Below are positions 10,576 through 18,546 of a DNA stretch of 64,000 bases, piece by piece. A program made the translations under genes and the position numbers. A model generated the notes under the pieces. It was not told the DNA's origin, did no database searches, and saw only the letters and a program-made list of their open reading frames with translations. Location of the stretch: contig CANFLS010000011.1 in the NCBI GenBank assembly GCA_947447955.1, positions 1 through 64,000 on the forward strand, given 5' to 3'. This stretch comes from Flavobacteriales bacterium (GTDB lineage: Bacteria > Bacteroidota > Bacteroidia > NS11-12g > UBA955). Every line of letters begins with the position of its first letter. The stretch's first letter is position 1.

Positions 10576-10583
10576 TACCTTTG
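10576..10583 (+). promoter_or_regulatory. -7 promoter element (TACCTTTG) of the M28 peptidase operon
   Basis: Exact TAnnTTTG match, 15 nt before the ATG at 10599. No exact TTTG at -33; the AT-rich ACTTTACGTTTT lies there. The remaining divergent gap 10440-10570 is AT-rich without recognisable genes. Confidence 0.6.
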
Positions 10584-10598
10584 TAAAATTAAAATTTT

Positions 10599-11591
10599 AT
10601 GAAATTTAAATTTGTCATTTTAGCTACTGTTTTCTGCTCATTAATTTGCATATTAAACAGTTGCACAAGCAATAATAAAAACAACAATTCTGAAGAAGTT
10701 GAGGTTAAAATTGTATCCAAACCAATTACAGGCTTTTCACAAGACAGTGCTTTTGGTTTTATACAAAAACAATTAAGTTTTGGCTACCGTGTTTCAGGAA
10801 CCAAAGAACATGAAAAATGCGCAAATTGGCTTTACCAAAAATTAAAAAGTTATTCTGATACTGCCATCTTTCAAAGAGGTGGTGCAGTTACTTACGACAA
10901 AAAAAGAATCCCTGTTTACAACATCATTGGTTCTTTTAACCCAAAAGCAACCAAACGTATTTTATTTGCTTCTCACTGGGATTCAAGACCTTGGGGAGAT
11001 CAAGACGACGAAGATAAAGACAAACCTATTGACGCCGCCAACGATGGGGCATCTGGTGTTGCCGTTTTGCTTGAAATTGCACGAAACTTGAGTATTTCAA
11101 AACCAGAAATAGGAATTGACATTATTTTCTTCGATGCAGAAGATTACGGAAAAAGCGAATTTGAAAACTCTTTTTGTCTGGGAAGTCAATACTGGGGTAA
11201 AAATTTACACGCACCAAATTATACCGCAAACTTTGGCGTTTTATTAGATATGGTGGGTGGCAAAGACGCTCAATTTATGTGGGAAGAAAACTCTAATACC
11301 TGGGGCAATTTTGCACTAGTGCACATTTGGGCTGTTGCCCAAGAATTGGGCCATGCAAATTATTTCGTTGGCAATACAATTGGACAAATCATCGACGACC
11401 ACAAATACGTTTATGAGGCCACCAAAATTCCAATGATCGACATCATTCAATACAATCCCCAAACAGGATTTGCTCCATATTGGCACACACATGACGACAA
11501 TATTGGCAGCATAGATAAAAACACTTTATTTGCCGTTGGCAATACTTTGCATAATGTTATTTTCTTTCCACCTCCAAGTATGTCTTACTAA
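10599..11591 (+). CDS. M28-family zinc peptidase / glutaminyl cyclase-like lipoprotein
   Basis: 330 residues. The signal peptide ends in the lipobox LNSC with Cys22, so it is a membrane-anchored lipoprotein. The M28/glutaminyl-cyclase metal-site motifs are in order: FASHWDSRP (His126, Asp128), DAANDGASG (Asp149), FFDAEDYG (Glu181) and WHTHDDNIG near 306. Family members either remove N-terminal residues or cyclise N-terminal Gln/Glu; DIIQYNP before the final His motif favours the glutaminyl-cyclase-like branch, common in this phylum. T9SS cargo often carries pyroglutamate, so a role in maturing exported proteins is plausible but inferred. The stop overlaps the bshB1 ATG by one base. Confidence 0.85.
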   Translation: MKFKFVILATVFCSLICILNSCTSNNKNNNSEEVEVKIVSKPITGFSQDSAFGFIQKQLSFGYRVSGTKEHEKCANWLYQKLKSYSDTAIFQRGGAVTYDKKRIPVYNIIGSFNPKATKRILFASHWDSRPWGDQDDEDKDKPIDAANDGASGVAVLLEIARNLSISKPEIGIDIIFFDAEDYGKSEFENSFCLGSQYWGKNLHAPNYTANFGVLLDMVGGKDAQFMWEENSNTWGNFALVHIWAVAQELGHANYFVGNTIGQIIDDHKYVYEATKIPMIDIIQYNPQTGFAPYWHTHDDNIGSIDKNTLFAVGNTLHNVIFFPPPSMSY

Positions 11592-12307
11592 TGCAAGTTG
11601 ACATTTTAGCCATAGCCGCACATCCAGACGACATTGAACTCGCTTGTTCTGGAACCATTTTAAAACACATTAGCATGGGCTATACTGCTGGCTTTGTTGA
11701 TTTAACCCAAGGTGAACTGGGAACTAGAGGAACAGCTGAAATACGTCTTGAAGAAGCATCAAACAGCGCAAATATTCTTGGTGCTGCTTTTAGAAAAAAC
11801 CTAAACCTTGGCGATGGATTTTTCGAAGAAAACGAAGTTACATTAAAAGCCATTATCACCGAAATACGTGCTGCAAAACCAAAAATTGTATTTGCAAATT
11901 CATTGCGCGACAGACACCCTGATCACGGTAGGGCTTCTGCTTTGATATCAAGGGCTTGTTTCCTTGCTGGATTGCCTAAAATTGAAACTTATCTGAATAA
12001 TGTACCTCAAGAAGCACACAGACCCAAATCAACTTACTTCTATATTCAAGATTACAACATTGGCCCGGATTTCATTGTAGACATTTCCGAGTTTTATTCT
12101 AAAAAAATAGAGGGTATCATGGCTTTTAAAAGCCAGTTTTACGACCCAAATAGTGATGAACCAAATACACCCATTAGCAGTAAAGAATTTCTCGATTTTC
12201 TTGAAGGACGCGCTTTAGAATATGGACGTTTAATTGGCGTTAAATATGGTGAGGGATTTAAAATAGACAGACCCTTGGGTATCGAAAATTTGATGAACAC
12301 ATTGTGA
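11591..12307 (+). CDS. bshB1: Bacillithiol biosynthesis deacetylase BshB1
   Basis: Zn-dependent LmbE/PIG-L-fold deacetylase that removes acetyl from GlcNAc-malate to give GlcN-malate in bacillithiol synthesis. The AHPDD motif lies at residues 10-14 and the second metal motif HPDHGRA near 113. The segment VDLTQGELGTRGTAEIRLEE is characteristic of BshB1, and 238 residues is normal. BshA and BshC are not in the window. Translationally coupled on both sides (taATG upstream, GTGA overlap downstream). Bacillithiol use by Bacteroidota fits the organism call. Confidence 0.93.
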   Translation: MQVDILAIAAHPDDIELACSGTILKHISMGYTAGFVDLTQGELGTRGTAEIRLEEASNSANILGAAFRKNLNLGDGFFEENEVTLKAIITEIRAAKPKIVFANSLRDRHPDHGRASALISRACFLAGLPKIETYLNNVPQEAHRPKSTYFYIQDYNIGPDFIVDISEFYSKKIEGIMAFKSQFYDPNSDEPNTPISSKEFLDFLEGRALEYGRLIGVKYGEGFKIDRPLGIENLMNTL

Positions 12308-13659
12308 GAATTTTTACAATCATATCGTTTTTATTCATTTTCTTTTGTGGGGACACTGCATTTGCTCAAACCAATGTAGACAAATTGATGAAAATGAAAC
12401 CAATGGTTGTAGCCATTCATCCGATTGTTTCAGACACCAACATTGTTTATTTGCCAATGGAATTTTCATCGTCTGAATTCAAGTCTAAAACCTTACCAAA
12501 TTTACCTTCAGACAGAACAATTTTAACGGTGCATTTGGTGTATACCAAATATAGGGAAGTTGATACATTCAATCAACCTTTATTGAACCGAAATCGGTAC
12601 GAAAATCTAAAAACACTTTGGCCAGAATTGTTCGCTTTAAAAGGAATTCAATTTAGGGCATTCGAACAAAATAAAGCCAAAACGGAAGACGATGCAAAAA
12701 AACTCTATCATGGATTTATCATTTTTTACAAAGCAAAACCTACAGAAAAAGTAAAAAAAGAAAAAGGATTAATCAGCTATACGATAGGTACATACAGAGA
12801 TACTTTTATTGAAATTCCAGAACGAATCATTTACAAAAAAAGAAAACGTTACGTTGAAACTGGATATTATTTGGCCAATGATCCTGAAAAACGAAAAGAT
12901 GGTCAAAAATTCAAAACCCCTTCTATTTGGTTTAGAGAAAAAGAAACCAAATTGGTTGTGGATAGTGTAGTGGCACGAAAAATCAAAGCAAAAAGAAAAC
13001 GTGTTGGAAAATTCGATTCAAAGTTTCTAAAAAACACAAATGAATATGACGCATTGGTAAATAAAACTTTCAATGGAAAATGGTGTATTGTAACTGATGT
13101 AACAGGAAGTATGGGTCCTTATTCTGCGCAGGTACTACTCTTTTTGAAATACAATTCTGAAGTGCTCAAAAATAGCAGATTTACTTTTTTTAACGATGGC
13201 AATGGAGCACCTGAATTAATTAAAAGACCGGGAAGTTCTGGAGGTGTTTACAATGTAAACAGCAATAATTTCGATACTATTTTCAAAACCATATTAACAG
13301 CAATGGAAAATGGAAACGGCGGCGATATTCCTGAAAACAACATTGAAGCAGCAATAAGTGCCTCTAAAAAATGGGCCGATATTGATACCATTCTTATGAT
13401 TGCTGATGTGGAAGCACCAATTAAAGATTTGGTATTAATAAAAAACCTTAAAAAACCTGTTTCTATATTGCTCTGTGGAAGTGTAAATGGAAATGTTCCG
13501 TTTGATTATTTTCAATTGGCAAGAGAAACCGGTGGAACCATCATTCAAACCGATGACGAAATAAGAAATCTACGCAAATACAAAAAAGGCGATATTATTG
13601 AAGTGGGTGAAAGATCTTACCGATTATCGGAATTTGGTCTGCAAATTTCCAAAGAATAA
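12304..13659 (+). CDS. Exported von Willebrand factor A domain protein
   Basis: 451 residues from a GTG start overlapping the bshB1 stop (GTGA). The signal peptide FTIISFLFIFFCGDTAFAQ predicts periplasmic or surface location. The C-terminal half is VWA-like: WCIVTDVTGSMGPYSAQ is the MIDAS motif (DxTGSM), followed by TFFNDGNGAPE and ILMIADVEAPIKDLVLI. The N-terminal half (residues 25-240) is Lys-rich and not recognised. MIDAS proteins bind divalent metal and protein partners. Co-transcription with an M28 lipoprotein and bshB1 is clear, but the functional link is unknown. Confidence 0.75.
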   Translation: MRIFTIISFLFIFFCGDTAFAQTNVDKLMKMKPMVVAIHPIVSDTNIVYLPMEFSSSEFKSKTLPNLPSDRTILTVHLVYTKYREVDTFNQPLLNRNRYENLKTLWPELFALKGIQFRAFEQNKAKTEDDAKKLYHGFIIFYKAKPTEKVKKEKGLISYTIGTYRDTFIEIPERIIYKKRKRYVETGYYLANDPEKRKDGQKFKTPSIWFREKETKLVVDSVVARKIKAKRKRVGKFDSKFLKNTNEYDALVNKTFNGKWCIVTDVTGSMGPYSAQVLLFLKYNSEVLKNSRFTFFNDGNGAPELIKRPGSSGGVYNVNSNNFDTIFKTILTAMENGNGGDIPENNIEAAISASKKWADIDTILMIADVEAPIKDLVLIKNLKKPVSILLCGSVNGNVPFDYFQLARETGGTIIQTDDEIRNLRKYKKGDIIEVGERSYRLSEFGLQISKE

Positions 13660-13700
13660 ACTTCCGAGCCTTTTGTCTCAATTCGATTTGTTTGAATCAT

Positions 13701-13708
13701 TATCTTTG
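13701..13708 (+). promoter_or_regulatory. -7 element (TATCTTTG) of the ferredoxin-NADP reductase gene
   Basis: Exact TAnnTTTG, ending 8 nt before the ATG at 13717. A possible -33 TTTG at 13672-13675 is spaced 25 nt away, slightly long. The transcript would have nearly no leader. Confidence 0.6.
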
Positions 13709-13716
13709 TAACCGAA

Positions 13717-14724
13717 ATGGTAGAAACTGATATTATCATCATAGGTGCTGGACCTGTAGGTTTATTTACTGTTTTTGAAGCAGGACTATTAAAACTACGA
13801 TGCCATATCATTGACGTATTGCCCCAACCAGGAGGACAATTAACTGAAATTTATCCTAAAAAACCCATTTACGATATACCAGGGTTTCCATCTATTTTAG
13901 CTGGTGATTTAATTGATAATTTAATGGAGCAAATTGCTCCGTTTAAACCCGGTTTCACGTTGGGTGAAAAAGCAGTTTCAATTGAAGAAACATCCGACAA
14001 TAAATTTATTGTAACTACGGAAAACGGCACGCAACATATTGCTCCTAACATAGCCATTGCGGGTGGCTTGGGCGTTTTTGAACCGCGAAAACCTCCCATT
14101 GCCAATATTGGTCAATTTGAAAACAAAGGCATTGACTACATGGTGAAAGATCCTGAGAAATACAGAAATAAAAAAATTGTAATTTCAGGTGGTGGCGATA
14201 GTGCTTTAGACTGGGCTTTATTCTTGAAAGATGTGGCGGCTGAAATTATTTTGGTTCACAGAAGCACTGAATTCAGAGGTCATTTAGATAGCGTCCAAAA
14301 AATTATGGATTTGAGCGCGGCAGGCAAAATAAAATTACTTACCAATTCAGAAATTACACATTTGGAAGGCAATGAATGCCTCAATAAAATAGGTGCAACA
14401 ACCAAAGGAAACGAAGAAATTCAGTGGATTGATGTAGACTATTTCCTTCCTCTTTTTGGTTTATCTCCAAAATTAGGACCAATTGCAGATTGGGGCCTCA
14501 ATATCAATAAGATCGCGATTGAAGTAAATACAGAAGATTACAGCACCAATATTCCTGGCATTTATGCCATTGGTGATATCAATACTTATAAGGGCAAGTT
14601 GAAATTAATTTTATGTGGTTTCCACGAAGCTACCTTAATGGTTCAAAGTGCTTTCAAACGTATTTACCCTAATAAAAACCTCGTTTTAAAGTACACAACT
14701 GTTAACGGAATACAAGGGTTTTAA
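13717..14724 (+). CDS. Thioredoxin-reductase-like ferredoxin-NADP(+) reductase
   Basis: 335-residue FAD/NAD(P)-binding oxidoreductase of the TrxR-like FNR type. The FAD motif is IIIGAGPVGLFTVFEAG at residues 7-23, the segment PGGQLTEIYPKKPIYDIPGFP follows, and the NADPH motif is ISGGGDSALDWAL near 155. The redox CxxC of true thioredoxin reductase is missing, which separates the FNR group (as in B. subtilis YumC). The C-terminal AIGDINTYKGKLKLI segment covers the FAD. It would pass electrons between NADPH and a ferredoxin; an adrenodoxin-type [2Fe-2S] ferredoxin is encoded at 39.5 kb, though pairing is only possible, not shown. Confidence 0.9.
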   Translation: MVETDIIIIGAGPVGLFTVFEAGLLKLRCHIIDVLPQPGGQLTEIYPKKPIYDIPGFPSILAGDLIDNLMEQIAPFKPGFTLGEKAVSIEETSDNKFIVTTENGTQHIAPNIAIAGGLGVFEPRKPPIANIGQFENKGIDYMVKDPEKYRNKKIVISGGGDSALDWALFLKDVAAEIILVHRSTEFRGHLDSVQKIMDLSAAGKIKLLTNSEITHLEGNECLNKIGATTKGNEEIQWIDVDYFLPLFGLSPKLGPIADWGLNINKIAIEVNTEDYSTNIPGIYAIGDINTYKGKLKLILCGFHEATLMVQSAFKRIYPNKNLVLKYTTVNGIQGF

Positions 14725-14747
14725 TTTAGATTTCACTATTATTGCCC

Positions 14748-15407
14748 ATGTTTACAATGATTTTCTTCCGTAAGTTTTTTAAATATTGTTTAATTATTTG
14801 GGGAATTTCGCTTATTCCCGTTATCATTTACAAATGGATTAATCCTCCATTTACCATGATTCAAAATTCGCAGAGTGATATTCGTGGAGAAAAAGGACGT
14901 TGGATAGATATTGAAGAAATTCCAAAGCATTTCCAATTGGCGGCAATGGCCGGTGAAGATCAAGTATTTTTTGATCATTGGGGATTTGATTTTCGGGCCA
15001 TTGAAAAAGCCATTGAACACAATGCTACGAGTAACAAAACCCGCGGGGCCAGCACCATTTCACAACAAACTGCGAAAAACGTTTTTTGTTGGGAGGGACG
15101 CAGTTGGCTAAGAAAAGGAGTTGAAACTTATTATACTTGCATGATTGAACTCTTTTGGAGCAAAAAACGAATTCTTGAAGTGTACTTAAACGTAATTGAA
15201 ATGGGAAGAGGTGCCTTTGGCGTTGATGAAGCCGCTCATTACTATTTTCATATTCCTGCTGAAAAACTTTCGCGTCAACAAAGTATTTTGATTATTTCTA
15301 CCCTCCCCTGCCCCAGAACTTGCGGATTCAATAGTGCTCTGGCAAGAAATCGCCAATATTTAATCAATTACGCCATGAGGCGTTACGGATTGAAATTAAA
15401 GTATTAA
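14748..15407 (+). CDS. mtgA: Monofunctional biosynthetic peptidoglycan transglycosylase
   Basis: GT51 enzyme polymerising lipid II into glycan strands at the inner membrane. One N-terminal membrane helix (KYCLIIWGISLIPVIIY) is followed by the GT51 motifs: EDQVFFDHWGFD with the catalytic Glu, GASTISQQTAKN, RKGVETYYTCMIE, and ILEVYLNVIEMGRGAFGVDEAA with the second Glu. About 219 residues and no transpeptidase domain, as expected for MtgA. ATG codons at 14748 and 14757 are both possible; an upstream in-frame TTG at 14742 overlaps a -7-like TATTATTG (14737-14744) and is less likely. Confidence 0.93.
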   Translation: MFTMIFFRKFFKYCLIIWGISLIPVIIYKWINPPFTMIQNSQSDIRGEKGRWIDIEEIPKHFQLAAMAGEDQVFFDHWGFDFRAIEKAIEHNATSNKTRGASTISQQTAKNVFCWEGRSWLRKGVETYYTCMIELFWSKKRILEVYLNVIEMGRGAFGVDEAAHYYFHIPAEKLSRQQSILIISTLPCPRTCGFNSALARNRQYLINYAMRRYGLKLKY

Positions 15408-15476
15408 ATCGAATCAAATTGATTTAAAATCTATCTTTGAATTATTGGGAAATTCTAACATTAAAAAAAATTATCC

Positions 15477-15484
15477 TACCTTTG
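15477..15484 (+). promoter_or_regulatory. -7 promoter element of efp (TACCTTTG)
   Basis: Exact TAnnTTTG ending 7 nt before the efp ATG at 15492. A second exact copy, TATCTTTG at 15432-15439, could be an alternative upstream promoter with a 50-nt leader. Confidence 0.6.
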
Positions 15485-15491
15485 CAATTGT

Positions 15492-16055
15492 ATGGCTACA
15501 ACTCAAGACGTTTCAAACGGTAATTTTATTCGCTTTAACGGTGAATTATGCCAAATTATTGAATGGCAACACAGAACTCCAGGAAATTTACGTGCTTTTT
15601 ATCAAGCAAAAATGCGCAGAGTAAAAGATGGAAAATCGGCTGAAAATCGCTTCCGCAGTGGCGAAACAGTAGAAATTGTTCGTGTTGAAACGAGAGAACT
15701 TCAATACCTTTATGAAGAAGGCGATGCATACATTTGCATGGACAACGATACCTATGACCAAATTCCAGTGCAGAAACACTTATTTGGCGAAGGTGCCAAA
15801 TTCATGAAAGAAGGCGATACAGTAATTATTGCTTTTGAAGGTGAAGATACCCCAATTTCTGCTGAACCTCCGCATACTGCAATTGTTGAAATTACTTATA
15901 CAGAACCTGGTGTAAAAGGCGATACAGCTACAAATACATTGAAACCTGCAACCGTTGAAACTGGCGCAACTGTATTTATTCCTTTGTTTATTGATATCGG
16001 AACCAAAATCAAAGTGGATACCCGTACTGGTGAATATATGGAACGTGTTAAGTAA
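15492..16055 (+). CDS. efp: Translation elongation factor P, non-Lys/Arg loop variant
   Basis: Relieves ribosome stalling at polyproline. 187 residues with three KOW/OB domains; the C-terminal signature region EPGVKGDTATNTLKPATVETGA and the end TRTGEYMERVK are standard. The tip of the domain I loop, which reaches the peptidyl-transfer centre, reads TPGNLRAF with Asn32 where E. coli has the modified Lys34 (KPGKGQAF) and Pseudomonas has a rhamnosylated Arg. Arg34 lies two residues on. So the classic modification site is absent, and no EpmA, EpmB or EarP gene is in the window. A perfect -7 box directly precedes the gene. Confidence 0.95.
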   Translation: MATTQDVSNGNFIRFNGELCQIIEWQHRTPGNLRAFYQAKMRRVKDGKSAENRFRSGETVEIVRVETRELQYLYEEGDAYICMDNDTYDQIPVQKHLFGEGAKFMKEGDTVIIAFEGEDTPISAEPPHTAIVEITYTEPGVKGDTATNTLKPATVETGATVFIPLFIDIGTKIKVDTRTGEYMERVK

Positions 16056-16064
16056 TTGCTTACA

Positions 16065-16958
16065 ATGAAAGTACTTAATGCCGAAGATGGCTTTTTAGCC
16101 CTACCAAATCCTGAATTAACCACACTTGAGAATGCCAAAGTTGTCATTCAACAAGTTCCCTACGAATTTACAAGTAGTTATATAGCAGGTTCAGACAAAG
16201 GTCCTCAAGCAATGGTTGATGCAAGTCACTTCGTTGAATTTTACGACGAAGAACTCGATCAAGAAACTTATAAAAATATTGGCATTGCCACACTAGAGCC
16301 TATTGATTTTGAGGGACTTGTGGACGAAAACGCAATGGTAGCCATTGCCAACCAAACCCGTGAACTTTTACAAAAAGACAAATTCGTGGTTTCTTTGGGA
16401 GCTGAACATACCGTTACCAATGGTTTTATTCGTGCTTACAAAGAAAAATACCCAACTATTTCTGTCCTTCAAATTGATGCCCATTCAGACTTACGTCAAG
16501 AATATAATGGCAACCCATATTCTCATGCCAGCGTTATGGCAAGAATTAACGATATGGGAGTTAATTTGGTGCAAGTGGGAATTAGAGCGCAATGCATTGA
16601 AGAATCTCAATTAATTAAATCATCGCCAATTATCAATACTTGGTACGCCCATATGCTCGACAAAGACGACAAATGGATTGACGATTGTATTGACAAACTT
16701 GGTGATATTGTATACGTTTCGATTGATGCCGATGGATTTGACCCATCTATTGTTCCAGCTGTTGGAACCGCCGAACCAGGTGGTTTATCTTGGCAACAAG
16801 GAACCAAACTTTTGAAAAGATTATGTGAACGCAAAAAAGTAGTAGGTTTTGATATTGTTGAAATTGCTCCCCGCGAAGTGGATATTATTTCAGAATTTGC
16901 AATGGCAAAACTTTGCTATAAATTTTTAGGATATTTGAATACCAATAACCATATTTAA
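16065..16958 (+). CDS. speB: Agmatinase (ureohydrolase family)
   Basis: Mn-dependent hydrolase releasing urea from agmatine (putrescine route) or a closely related guanidine. The binuclear metal motifs are all present: GAEHTVT with His115, DAHSD at 138-142, DADGFDP at 221-227, and Glu in VEIAPRE. The first motif has Gly-Ala rather than Gly-Gly. 297 residues from ATG 16065; an in-frame TTG at 16056 directly after the efp stop is a weaker start. It overlaps the next gene by one base. Substrate choice between agmatine and arginine is inferred from size and context-free similarity; speA was not seen here. Confidence 0.87.
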   Translation: MKVLNAEDGFLALPNPELTTLENAKVVIQQVPYEFTSSYIAGSDKGPQAMVDASHFVEFYDEELDQETYKNIGIATLEPIDFEGLVDENAMVAIANQTRELLQKDKFVVSLGAEHTVTNGFIRAYKEKYPTISVLQIDAHSDLRQEYNGNPYSHASVMARINDMGVNLVQVGIRAQCIEESQLIKSSPIINTWYAHMLDKDDKWIDDCIDKLGDIVYVSIDADGFDPSIVPAVGTAEPGGLSWQQGTKLLKRLCERKKVVGFDIVEIAPREVDIISEFAMAKLCYKFLGYLNTNNHI

Positions 16959-18094
16959 TGACAAACACTGCCAGCAGAATTTATTTAGATAACGCAGCTA
17001 CAACCCCAATGGATCCAGAAGTAGTTGATGTAATGATTCCAATGATGCGCGAGCATTTTGGAAATCCTAGCTCTACCCATGCCAATGGAAGAAAAGTAAA
17101 AAATGTTATTGAAGAATCTCGTGGCAAAATTGCGTCATTATTAAAATGCTCACCAGGTGAAATATTTTTCACATCTGGTGGCACAGAGGCCGACAATTTG
17201 GCTTTGCGTGGTTCCGTAGCTAATTTGGGTGTTAAAACCTTAATTACATCTCCAATTGAGCACCATGCTGTATTGCACACTGCTGAGGATTTACATAAAG
17301 TTGCGGGTGTTAATCTTGAATTGGTAAATATTTTACCAAATGGACATGTTGACACTAACCATTTATATGAATTGCTTGCAAAAAATCCTAATTCTTTGGT
17401 AAGTCTTATGCATGCCAACAATGAAATTGGCAACATGATTCAAATTGAAGAAATTGGGAATACTATTCACAATGCAGGTGGTTTATTCCATTGCGATACT
17501 GTGCAAACCATGGGGCACTATAGCTTTGACTTAAGTCAAGGATATGTTGATTTTCTTTGCGGTGCAGGACATAAATTCAATGGACCAAAAGGAATTGGTT
17601 TCCTCTATATGAATAAGAAAAATCGTGTTACACCTGAAATTACCGGAGGAGCTCAAGAAAGAGAAATTCGCGGTGGAACAGAAAATGTATACGGTATTGT
17701 CGGATTAACCAAAGCCCTTGAAATCAGTTACCGTGATCTTGAAAAGAAAAAAGCACACATTTCGATGCTTAAGGCTGAAATGATTAAAGCTTTACGCGAA
17801 AATATTGCAGATATTCAATTCAACGGTGATCCTGAAGGAAATAGTCTTTACACCGTTTTGAGCGTTTCTTTCCCTAAATCAGATGCTGGAAACATGTTGT
17901 TGTTCAACTTAGACATTAATGGCATTTCTGCAAGCGGTGGAAGTGCTTGTTCTAGCGGTGCAAATACAGGAAGCCATGTTTTGAATTGTATTTGCCCAGG
18001 ATCAGAGCGCAACACTGTTCGCTTTAGCTTTGGAAAATACAATACCCTTGAAGATATTCATACTACCATAGAAAAATTAAAAACTTGGTATTAA
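16958..18094 (+). CDS. Cysteine desulfurase (NifS/IscS class)
   Basis: PLP enzyme that removes sulfur from cysteine for Fe-S cluster or thio-cofactor synthesis. 378 residues. Motifs: YLDNAATTPMDPEV at the start, FTSGGTEADNLALRG, SPIEHHAVL, HCDTVQTMGH, the PLP-lysine segment GAGHKFNGPKGIGFLYM, EREIRGGTENV, and the catalytic-Cys loop GGSACSSGA. The loop placement is of the IscS/NifS (group I) type rather than SufS. No iscU or sufE neighbour is present. It starts on the last base of the agmatinase stop (taATG), so the two are coupled. IscS is likely but NifS naming is equally used, so no symbol is given. Confidence 0.93.
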   Translation: MTNTASRIYLDNAATTPMDPEVVDVMIPMMREHFGNPSSTHANGRKVKNVIEESRGKIASLLKCSPGEIFFTSGGTEADNLALRGSVANLGVKTLITSPIEHHAVLHTAEDLHKVAGVNLELVNILPNGHVDTNHLYELLAKNPNSLVSLMHANNEIGNMIQIEEIGNTIHNAGGLFHCDTVQTMGHYSFDLSQGYVDFLCGAGHKFNGPKGIGFLYMNKKNRVTPEITGGAQEREIRGGTENVYGIVGLTKALEISYRDLEKKKAHISMLKAEMIKALRENIADIQFNGDPEGNSLYTVLSVSFPKSDAGNMLLFNLDINGISASGGSACSSGANTGSHVLNCICPGSERNTVRFSFGKYNTLEDIHTTIEKLKTWY

Positions 18095-18110
18095 GCCGAA
18101 TTTTTTAATT

Positions 18111-18118
18111 TATTTTTG
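18111..18118 (+). promoter_or_regulatory. -7 element (TATTTTTG) before the PTPS-family gene
   Basis: Exact TAnnTTTG ending 8 nt before ATG 18127, with TTG at 18085-18087 giving a 23-nt spacer. The -33 box lies inside the end of the cysteine desulfurase gene. Confidence 0.55.
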
Positions 18119-18126
18119 CAGCCGCA

Positions 18127-18543
18127 ATGCCTCTACTTTACATCACAAGAAAAGAACATTTCAACGCAGCCCACCAGCTTTGGAACAGCAATTGGACTGA
18201 GGAACAAAATTTAGCCATATTTGGAAAATGTGCAAATCCGCATTTTCATGGCCACAACTTTGATTTGTATGTTTGTGTGAAAGGTCAACCAAATCCCGAT
18301 ACCGGTTGCGTAATGGATTTGAAAAAACTGAAAGTAATTATCCGCGAGGAAGTAATTGACCACTTAGACCATCAAAACCTTAATCTCGATGTTCCATGGT
18401 TATCAGGTCAAATGCCGTCAATTGAAAATATATCAGTTGCCGTTTGGCATAGAATCGCAGCCAAATTACCAGAAGGAGTTCAATTGCATAAAATTACCCT
18501 TTGGGAAACACAAAACAACTTCGTAGAATACTTCGGAGAATAA
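18127..18543 (+). CDS. 6-pyruvoyl-tetrahydropterin synthase / QueD family protein
   Basis: 138-residue Zn enzyme of the T-fold. The Zn-binding His occurs in RKEHFNAAHQL and the pair in HFHGHNF; the catalytic Cys is in GKCANPHFHGHN, with the longer Cys-to-HGH spacing of PTPS-type rather than the CxxxHGH of short QueD. The C-terminal TLWETQNNFVEY supplies the substrate-anchoring Glu. It may make 6-carboxy-tetrahydropterin for queuosine or a tetrahydropterin cofactor; the spacing leans to the latter but does not decide. The gene ends 3 nt before the stop of the convergent M14 peptidase. Confidence 0.88.
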   Translation: MPLLYITRKEHFNAAHQLWNSNWTEEQNLAIFGKCANPHFHGHNFDLYVCVKGQPNPDTGCVMDLKKLKVIIREEVIDHLDHQNLNLDVPWLSGQMPSIENISVAVWHRIAAKLPEGVQLHKITLWETQNNFVEYFGE

Positions 18544-18546
18544 TCC

